From assembly GCA_021784975.1 (NCBI GenBank), contig JAJYGU010000202.1:1-15073 (forward strand): 15,073 bases of DNA, read 5' to 3'. The stretch comes from Planctomycetota bacterium (lineage in GTDB: Bacteria; Planctomycetota; Planctomycetia; Pirellulales; Thermoguttaceae). Both the position numbers and the translations under genes were made by a program. Below the pieces are notes generated by a model. The model ran no database searches. It had not been told where the DNA came from and saw only the letters and a list, made by a program, of their open reading frames with translations. This document shows, in pieces, positions 5,909-10,676 of the stretch (the stretch's first letter is position 1; each line of letters starts with the position of its first letter).

Positions 5909-7198
5909 CTAACTGTAGGCCTTAATCACTTTGACCAAACCGGCGGCAATCTGCCGCATGTCCTCCTCGATGAAGGTGGGGAAGGCGAAGCACGTAAAGG
6001 TGTGCGACTCGTGCCATCGCGCGTTGGGCACCTCCACGGCGCTATAGTCGGCGCTGGCGGCATCGGTGTACTCCTTCGACAGGAAGGGGAATCCGGAATT
6101 GCCGAAGCCGTGCCGCTCGATGAAGGCCCGCTCGGTGTGGCACTGCGGCCAAAAGACTTTCCAGCACGGGCAGCCTTCGGCGGCAGCCGCTTGCACAAAC
6201 TGTTGAATGTCGCAGCCCATCCGCTGGATGTCAAGCGAAAAGGCGCACACGTACCAGCCGTTTTGCCGTTCGGGCGTGTCGACCGGCAGGTATTTCACCT
6301 GCGGCAAGGGGCCAAGCTCGTCCATGAGGATGCGGGCGTTCCGCCGCCGCCGCGGCAGGTTCCAAGTGTCCATGCGTTCCAATTCCGCCAGCCCGATAGC
6401 CGACTGCACCTCGGTCATGCGGTAGTTCCAGCCGAGCCGGTTGTGGATGTAGGGCAGCTTCTGCTCCAAAGCCAGCAGGTTCAAGCGTTCTTTGACATCG
6501 TAGCCGTGGTCGCGGAAGCTGCGGGCTTCCCAGGCCAGGTCTTCGTCGTCAGTGGTGACCATGCCTCCTTCGCCGCCGGTGGTGAAGGTCTTGTTCTGGC
6601 AGAAGCTGGCCGCTGCCATGTGGCCCAAAGTGCCGGTCTTCCGGCCGTGGTAGACGCCGCCGAATGCCTCGGCATTGTCCTCAATGACATAGAGATTATG
6701 TCGCTTGGCGAAGGCCTGGATGGCGCCCATGTCGCAGACGTTGCCGTAGAGGTGTACCGGGATGACGGCCTTGGTGCGAGAGGTGACTAGTTTCTCGGCC
6801 GAGGCCACACTCAGGCAGTGGTCGTCGAGATTCACATCGGCGAAGCGGGGAATCGCCCCCGCCTGGAGGACCGAAAAACTGGTGGCGATAAAGGTGTAGC
6901 TGGGCACGATCACTTCATCTCCGGGGCCGATCCCCAGGGCCGCCAGGCAGACGTGCAGGGCGGCCGTGCCGGTGGCCGTGCTCACCGCGTACTTGCTCCC
7001 TTGCCATTGGGCATACAGTTTTTCGAACTCCATGCCTTTCGGGCCGGTCCAGTAGTTCACTTTTCCGGAGCGCAAGACGGCCTCGACGGCCCGGATGGCA
7101 TTTTCATTGAACTGCGGCCAGCCGGCGAGCTTGTTGGTCACCGCCTTCGGTCCGCCGTCCACCGCCAGCCTTGCCGTCTCGATCACCCGACTCGACAT
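5909..7198 (-). CDS. DegT/DnrJ/EryC1/StrS-family PLP aminotransferase (429 aa)
   Basis: This is a fold-type I, PLP-dependent sugar aminotransferase-like enzyme; relatives transaminate keto-sugars, often nucleotide-linked. Family landmarks are in order: STATGTAALHVCLAALGIGP (cofactor phosphate region, about 73-92), IPVHLYGNVCDM (about 146-157), VIEDNAEAFGG (171-181, with Asp174 facing the PLP ring nitrogen), and FCQNKTFTTGGEGG (199-212) with Lys203 as the PLP Schiff-base lysine. The usual Gln and His of EDAAQAHG are Glu177 and Phe179 here, which may reflect another substrate. The start is ATG 7198, with GGAGGTG just upstream. It is cytoplasmic (no signal), whereas the next gene's product is exported, so the two may not share a substrate directly. 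The stop codon touches a REP-like palindrome. Confidence 0.92.
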   Translation of the reverse strand: MSSRVIETARLAVDGGPKAVTNKLAGWPQFNENAIRAVEAVLRSGKVNYWTGPKGMEFEKLYAQWQGSKYAVSTATGTAALHVCLAALGIGPGDEVIVPSYTFIATSFSVLQAGAIPRFADVNLDDHCLSVASAEKLVTSRTKAVIPVHLYGNVCDMGAIQAFAKRHNLYVIEDNAEAFGGVYHGRKTGTLGHMAAASFCQNKTFTTGGEGGMVTTDDEDLAWEARSFRDHGYDVKERLNLLALEQKLPYIHNRLGWNYRMTEVQSAIGLAELERMDTWNLPRRRRNARILMDELGPLPQVKYLPVDTPERQNGWYVCAFSLDIQRMGCDIQQFVQAAAAEGCPCWKVFWPQCHTERAFIERHGFGNSGFPFLSKEYTDAASADYSAVEVPNARWHESHTFTCFAFPTFIEEDMRQIAAGLVKVIKAYS

Positions 7199-7331
7199 GA
7201 AGCACCTCCGTCCACCAAAGAATCAGATCATTAGAAGCCACCTGCCGGCGGCCTGCAACACCTTTCCCGACCGCCAATGATACTTTTCTGACGTGTCGGG
7301 TCCGCCCGGAGCCGGTTCTGATAACGGATTC

Positions 7332-7432
7332 GGGACTGTAACGATTTCCGTCTCAGTCCTATGTGGCACGGCCATCTTGGCCGTGTCTGCTCATGGGCTG
7401 GAAGCCCTTTTCACAGAATTGCTTACAGTCCC
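7332..7432. repeat. Composite palindromic element with two hairpins inside 10-base inverted ends
   Basis: GGGACTGTAA (7332-7341) and TTACAGTCCC (7423-7432) are exact inverted ends. Inside are two stem-loops. CACGGCCA-TCT-TGGCCGTG (7367-7385) has a perfect 8-bp stem. GGGCT-GGA-AGCCC (7395-7407) has a 5-bp stem and is followed by TTTT, so it could end plus-strand transcription ahead of the toxin-antitoxin promoter. From memory, the pair GGCACGGCC..TTGGCCGTG plus GGGCTGGAAGCCC is a dispersed intergenic repeat of planctomycetes. Confidence 0.7.
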
Positions 7433-7483
7433 CTCGGATTCCGAGCACGCGGTTGTCGCTCAAGTCTGGGCCGCAAGCTCTAC

Positions 7484-7519
7484 TTGACGATATTGCGATC
7501 TGCAATACAATTGATTGCA
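7484..7519 (+). promoter_or_regulatory. Promoter and overlapping operator of the toxin-antitoxin pair
   Basis: TTGACG (7484-7489), a 16-base spacer and TACAAT (7506-7511) make a strong sigma70-type promoter. It is interleaved with a perfect inverted repeat, TGCAAT (7501-7506) and ATTGCA (7514-7519), with a 7-base spacer, which covers the -10 and the expected start of transcription. A further ATTGC half-site (7492-7496) pairs with GCAAT (7502-7506). Repeated ATTGC half-sites over a promoter are what an autorepressing ribbon-helix-helix antitoxin would be expected to bind. Binding by this antitoxin is inference. Confidence 0.65.
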
Positions 7520-7537
7520 AGCAAGGAGACGTGGAGC

Positions 7538-7840
7538 ATGCGAGCGCGATCAGCCCGTAAGACTCGAGCGGCGAAGCTGGCGAGCCCCTTGATGGTCCGG
7601 CTCGACGAGGACAGCAAGCGATGCTTGGTGGAAGCGGCTGGTCTTCGCAACCTGAGCCTTAGTGATTACGTGCGGACAGTGACTGTCGCCCAAGCTGGGC
7701 GCGAGGTGCGCGGAGCCAGCCAACAAGTCACGGTCATGACACCCGCCGAGCAGTTGGCGTTTTGGAACGCCTTGCAGGAGACCCCAAAGCTGACTCCCGC
7801 GCAGCGTCGTCTCGGTTCGTTGATGCGTGGTCAATCGTGA
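7538..7840 (+). CDS. DUF1778-type antitoxin, TacA-like (100 aa)
   Basis: This is the antitoxin of a type II pair with a GNAT toxin. The DUF1778 region covers residues about 15-60: SPLMVRLDEDSKRCLVEAAGLRNLSLSDYV as a ribbon-helix-helix (one strand, two helices), read in pieces as MVRLDED, LVEAAGL and LSLSDYVRT. The C-terminal part (about 60-100, ending LTPAQRRLGSLMRG) would wrap and neutralise the toxin. The ATG at 7538 has AAGGAG nine bases upstream and sits just after the promoter at 7484-7511. Longer upstream readings run into the repeat and are not protein-like. The N-terminus (RARSARKTRAAK) is strongly basic. The stop codon overlaps the toxin start by four bases (GTGA). Expected function: repress its own promoter together with the toxin. 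This rests on family features. Confidence 0.85.
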   Translation: MRARSARKTRAAKLASPLMVRLDEDSKRCLVEAAGLRNLSLSDYVRTVTVAQAGREVRGASQQVTVMTPAEQLAFWNALQETPKLTPAQRRLGSLMRGQS

Positions 7841-8361
7841 GCGGCGTTGTCTTTCCGTCCGGTTTGAGGTTGGAAGGGCTTGGCCGCCATCATCCGCGCC
7901 GCCGCTTCCAATGCGGCGAGGAAGCCGTCGAGAATTGGCTGGCGACCAAGGCGCTGCAGCATCAGGAAAAACACCTCTCGGTCACCAAGGTCTTGGTGGA
8001 TGCCGACGCAGGCATCGCCGGCTACTACACGCTGGCCACCGGGCAGGTCGATTTCGGCGATCTGCCCAGCGAGGTGGGACGAGAGTTGCCACGCCGCCAG
8101 TTGCCCGTGGCGATATTGGCATGGTTGGGAGTGGATGTAGTTCAACAGGGTCGGGGACTCGGCAGATTGCTGATCGCGCAAGCGTTGCGGGACTGCTGGG
8201 AGGCTGGCAAGACGTTCGCCTTCGTGGCGGTGATCCTCGATTGCCTGAATGACGCCGGCAAGGCGTTTTACGTGCGCTGGGACTTCCGCGAGTTGCCCGG
8301 TCGCCCCTATCGGTTATTTGTCAGCGCGAAGCAACTCGACAAGATGATGGCAGGAAGGTAA
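7837..8361 (+). CDS. GNAT acetyltransferase toxin, TacT-like (174 aa)
   Basis: Toxins of this family acetylate the amino group of aminoacyl-tRNA and stop translation. The acetyl-CoA loop motif QQGRGLGRLL is at residues 103-112. AFYVRWDF (143-150) holds Tyr145, matching the active-site tyrosine of the family's FYxxxGF segment; the usual Gly is Asp149 here. The central GYYTLATGQVDF (62-73) is the beta-strand region before the cofactor site. The reading frame stays open upstream inside the antitoxin gene. I place the start at GTG 7837, which overlaps the antitoxin stop as GTGA and gives the family's usual length; translation is then coupled, and there is no good separate Shine-Dalgarno. All core motifs are present, so it is probably active. 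It converges with the AraC-type gene, 50 bases away. Confidence 0.85.
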   Translation: MSGVVFPSGLRLEGLGRHHPRRRFQCGEEAVENWLATKALQHQEKHLSVTKVLVDADAGIAGYYTLATGQVDFGDLPSEVGRELPRRQLPVAILAWLGVDVVQQGRGLGRLLIAQALRDCWEAGKTFAFVAVILDCLNDAGKAFYVRWDFRELPGRPYRLFVSAKQLDKMMAGR

Positions 8362-8411
8362 GTGCAGAGGCGGGTGGAATCCGCCCGTCCTCCACCGCAC
8401 ACCGTGCAGTC
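8362..8411. terminator. Possible weak terminator between convergent genes
   Basis: In the 50-base gap between two converging genes, GGCGG (8369-8373) and CCGCC (8381-8385) can pair around a 7-base loop. There is no T-run on either strand, so only a weak, perhaps bidirectional, role is plausible. Confidence 0.3.
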
Positions 8412-9275
8412 TCATCGGCGGCGGGCCATCTCGCGGCGGAACTTGGTTGGCGAGCTCCGCTTCAGCCGCAGGAATTGGCGATTGAAGTTGGAGAGGTTGC
8501 GATAGCCGCAGGCCAGAGCGATCTCGGTCACGTCCCTCTCGGTGTCCGCCAGCAGGCGGCAGGCCCGGCCGACCCGCAAGTCGTTGACGAAGGCCGGAAA
8601 GGTCTTGCCCATGTGGGAGCGAAAAAAGCGGCTGAAGGCCCCTTCGCTCATGTGCGACAACTTGGCCACCTCGGCCAGCCGCAGCGGGCGGTGGTAGTTG
8701 TCGAAGATGAACTGGCAGATCCGCCCGACCCGCTCCTGCTCGTACGAGCTCACCAGGGCGGTGAAGCCGGCGCTGGCGATCGTCCGGCAGCTCCGCGATT
8801 GCGCCAACGTGTCGAGCAAGAGCAGAAAGGTCGCAAGGCGGCGCACGCCGCTGACGTCAAGCATTTCGCCAAGTATGCCCGCCACCTGGCGGCGGGTGGG
8901 CTCCCGGACCAGCAACCCGTTGGCAGCCCGGCCCAACAGCCGGCGCAGCGGGACGAATATCGGCAGCTTCCATAAGGCCGACCAGTACCGCTCCTCGAAT
9001 TGGAGCAACACGCAATGGGCCGCTGCGGGCCGCGCTGCGAGCCGGTCGGTGTGTTGGTAGGCGTGGGGGAGATTCGCCCCCAGCAGGACCAGGTCGCCGG
9101 ACTGCAAGGAGCGGATGTTGTCGCCGACGATGCGATAGCCCTGGCTTTCCAACACCAGCACCAGTTCGACTTCGGCGTGGCAATGCCACGGGCAATTACA
9201 GGCCTCACCGTGAATTTCCTTCACGATGAAGCCTTCGTCGGGGTCGCCGATCAGTTTCTCGTAGATCGGTTTCAT
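8412..9275 (-). CDS. AraC-family transcriptional regulator with cupin sensor domain (287 aa)
   Basis: This is a DNA-binding regulator. Residues about 1-130 form a cupin-type sensing domain, including CPWHCHAEVELVLVLESQG and the SGDLVLLGANLPHAYQ turn, with His residues typical of sugar-sensing AraC members. The last 100 residues are the two-helix-turn-helix AraC domain: LRLAEVAKLSHMSEGAFSRFF (first HTH) and DVTEIALACGYRNLSNFNRQF (second HTH), closing with SPTKFRREM. ATG 9275 is the likely start; a TTG three codons earlier (9284) is also possible. There is no clear Shine-Dalgarno, because the palindromic repeat at 9289-9370 begins 14 bases upstream. Many relatives control sugar uptake or breakdown genes, but no obvious target adjoins it. 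It converges with the toxin gene. Confidence 0.9.
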   Translation of the reverse strand: MKPIYEKLIGDPDEGFIVKEIHGEACNCPWHCHAEVELVLVLESQGYRIVGDNIRSLQSGDLVLLGANLPHAYQHTDRLAARPAAAHCVLLQFEERYWSALWKLPIFVPLRRLLGRAANGLLVREPTRRQVAGILGEMLDVSGVRRLATFLLLLDTLAQSRSCRTIASAGFTALVSSYEQERVGRICQFIFDNYHRPLRLAEVAKLSHMSEGAFSRFFRSHMGKTFPAFVNDLRVGRACRLLADTERDVTEIALACGYRNLSNFNRQFLRLKRSSPTKFRREMARRR

Positions 9276-9288
9276 GCTGCGCAAGGAT

Positions 9289-9370
9289 TAGAGATGAGGG
9301 ATGAAGGATTAGAGACCCTGAAACGTCGGACCGCCGAGGTCCATCCCTCATCCTTCATCCCTCATCTCTA
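9289..9370. repeat. Perfect 21-bp inverted repeat, family C (82 bp), overlapping the trxB stop
   Basis: The arms 9289-9309 and 9350-9370 are exact reverse complements, 21 bases each. Their core is GAGATGAGGGATGAAGGAT, internally repetitive (GATGAGG/GATGAAGG), with a 40-base unpaired middle. The outer three bases of the right arm form the TAG stop of trxB on the minus strand. The left end sits 14 bases before the AraC-type gene's start, so the element fills nearly all of the gap. It is a REP-like or small non-autonomous element. If transcribed it would form a strong hairpin and could end trxB transcription. Confidence 0.85.
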
Positions 9371-10423
9371 CAGCCCCTTGGCTGCCAGCCAGCGTTCCGC
9401 GTCCAGGGCGGCCATGCAGCCGGAGCCGGCGGCGGTGATCGCCTGGCGGTAGTAGGCGTCGGCCACGTCGCCGGCGGCGAAGACTCCCTCCACGCTGGTG
9501 TACGTCCGGGCGGGCGTCGTCCAGCGGATGTATTTCTTCTCGGTCAACTCCAGCTTGCCTTTCAAGAAGGCGGTGTTCGGGGTGTGGCCGATCGCCAGGA
9601 AGACGCCGGACACGTCTTTGACCAGATCCGGCTCGCCGACGGTGCTTTGCAGGCGGACGCCGGTGACGCCGTCCTTGTCGTTGCCGAGCACTTCCGCCAA
9701 GGTGGTGTTCCAGAGGACCTCGATCTTGGGATTCTTGAGCGCCCGCTGCTGCATGATCTTCGAGGCCCGAAGCTCGTGGCGACGGTGGATCATGTAGACG
9801 GTGCTGGCGAACTTGGAGAGATAATCGGCCTCCTCCACCGCCGAGTCGCCGCCGCCGACCACCGCCAGCGGCCGATTGCGGAACCGCGGCAGGGCCCCGT
9901 CGCACACCGCGCAGGCGCTGACGCCGCGGTTCTTGTATTGGTCCTCCGAGGGCAGACCCAAATAGTTTGCCCGGGCGCCGGTGGCCACGATCACCGCGTG
10001 GGCCGTGCACACTTGGCCCTCGAAGGCGGTGAGGCGAAACGGCCGGCTGGAAAAATCCACCTCGACGATGTCATCGGTAGTGATGCGGGCGCCGAAGTTG
10101 ACCGCCTGCTGGCGCATCAGCTCCATCAACTCCGGCCCGCTGACGCCTTCCTTTTTGTGTGGGGCCATCAGCCGCCGGCGGTCTTCCGCGATCGCGTCGG
10201 CCAGGTAGCCACTCAGATCGCCGGCGGGAAAACCGGGGTAATTCTCGACCTCGGTCGTCAGGGCCAGTTGGCCCAGCGGCAAGGTGCCGGCCAGGCGGTT
10301 CTCCTCGCTCACCGCCCCCTCGAATACCAGCGGCTGGAGTTCGGCGCGGGCGGCATAAATGGCCGCCGCCCAGCAGGCGGGGCCGCTGCCGACAATTACG
10401 ACTTTTTCGATTTCCTCAGGCAC
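9368..10423 (-). CDS. trxB: Thioredoxin-disulfide reductase TrxB (351 aa)
   Basis: This FAD/NADPH enzyme of the cytoplasm reduces oxidised thioredoxin. The FAD motif GSGPACW is at residues 12-18; the third glycine is Cys17. The redox-active pair is SACAVCDG, Cys171 and Cys174. The NADPH motif GGGDSAVEEA is at 190-199. The C-terminal FAD segment GVFAAGDVAD and the ITAAGSGCMAALDAERWL tail are intact. Between NYPGFPAG and GVSGPELMELM (about 68-103) there is an insertion of roughly 28 residues compared with E. coli TrxB; I associate this with planctomycete TrxB from memory. The start is GTG 10423 with GAGG seven bases upstream. The stop codon lies inside the repeat at 9368. No thioredoxin gene adjoins it. 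It is divergent from cstA and has a promoter candidate at 10560-10587. Confidence 0.95.
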   Translation of the reverse strand: MPEEIEKVVIVGSGPACWAAAIYAARAELQPLVFEGAVSEENRLAGTLPLGQLALTTEVENYPGFPAGDLSGYLADAIAEDRRRLMAPHKKEGVSGPELMELMRQQAVNFGARITTDDIVEVDFSSRPFRLTAFEGQVCTAHAVIVATGARANYLGLPSEDQYKNRGVSACAVCDGALPRFRNRPLAVVGGGDSAVEEADYLSKFASTVYMIHRRHELRASKIMQQRALKNPKIEVLWNTTLAEVLGNDKDGVTGVRLQSTVGEPDLVKDVSGVFLAIGHTPNTAFLKGKLELTEKKYIRWTTPARTYTSVEGVFAAGDVADAYYRQAITAAGSGCMAALDAERWLAAKGL

Positions 10424-10459
10424 GGAAAGACCTCGACGCGGGAGTTGTCTGGTGCGCTA

Positions 10460-10540
10460 GGGGGACAGTCCCATTTTCGCGGCGTCGAATACGATTCTGA
10501 GCAGCAAGCCGTGTGGGCCGCGAAAATCGGGACAGTCCCC
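10460..10540. repeat. Palindromic element, family A (81 bp), in the trxB leader
   Basis: The left arm (10460-10483) begins GGGGGACAGTCCCATTTTCG. The right arm (10517-10540), read on the minus strand, begins GGGGACTGTCCCGATTTTCG. They match over about 23 bases, with the palindrome centre A/T swapped and one extra G. Each tip is itself the palindrome GGGACAGTCCC, so there are hairpins within a hairpin. CTAG precedes the left tip. The element sits between the predicted trxB promoter and the trxB start, so it would be part of the trxB mRNA leader. Confidence 0.82.
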
Positions 10541-10559
10541 TGCACGGGCAATTCGCTCC

Positions 10560-10591
10560 ATTATAGAGTGAGCTCACCGGTCGTCCACCGG
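10560..10591 (-). promoter_or_regulatory. Candidate trxB promoter with palindromic operators
   Basis: On the minus strand, TGGACG (complement of 10582-10587), a 16-base spacer and a perfect TATAAT (complement of 10560-10565) form a promoter directed at trxB. The 10-base palindrome GTGAGCTCAC (10568-10577) fills the spacer. CCGGT (10577-10581) and ACCGG (10587-10591) make a second inverted repeat over the -35. Such placement suggests repression. The regulator is unknown. The leader would be about 130 bases and contains the family A element. Confidence 0.55.
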
Positions 10592-10605
10592 ATAGTCTTA
10601 GTTGG

Positions 10606-10637
10606 TGGTTGTAAGGATGCCCAACCATGCTTATGAT
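10606..10637 (+). promoter_or_regulatory. Candidate cstA promoter with overlapping inverted repeat
   Basis: TTGTAA (10609-10614), a 17-base spacer and TATGAT (10632-10637) form a plausible sigma70-type promoter, giving a leader of about 33 bases. An inverted repeat, TGGTTG (10606-10611) and CAACCA (10622-10627), overlaps the -35 and spacer and could be an operator. In E. coli cstA is controlled by CRP and carbon starvation; I see no clear CRP-type site here. Confidence 0.5.
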
Positions 10638-10676
10638 GGGATTCGGCAGCCCACATAAGGGTAGTGGAATACCGGC

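Larger units (their letters stand above)
7199..7537. other. Intergenic region between the divergent aminotransferase operon and toxin-antitoxin pair
   Basis: No gene is supported. The aminotransferase Shine-Dalgarno is at the left edge. A possible minus-strand -10 (TATCAT, complement of 7277-7282) lacks a good -35. A composite palindromic element fills 7332-7432. The promoter and operator of the toxin-antitoxin pair occupy 7484-7519. Frames across the element give the peptide CGTAILAV..HGLEA, which I recognise as a frequent false translation of this planctomycete repeat. Confidence 0.55.

Noticed and set aside
4981..6790. Long plus-strand frames (4981-5895 and 5561-6790) opposite the oxidoreductase and aminotransferase genes
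   Set aside because: Both real genes on the minus strand have complete family motifs; the plus-strand frames are shadows and run across both genes.
7293..7487. Small frame encoding CGTAILAV..HGLEA upstream of the antitoxin
   Set aside because: This is the translation of the dispersed hairpin repeat and not a gene.
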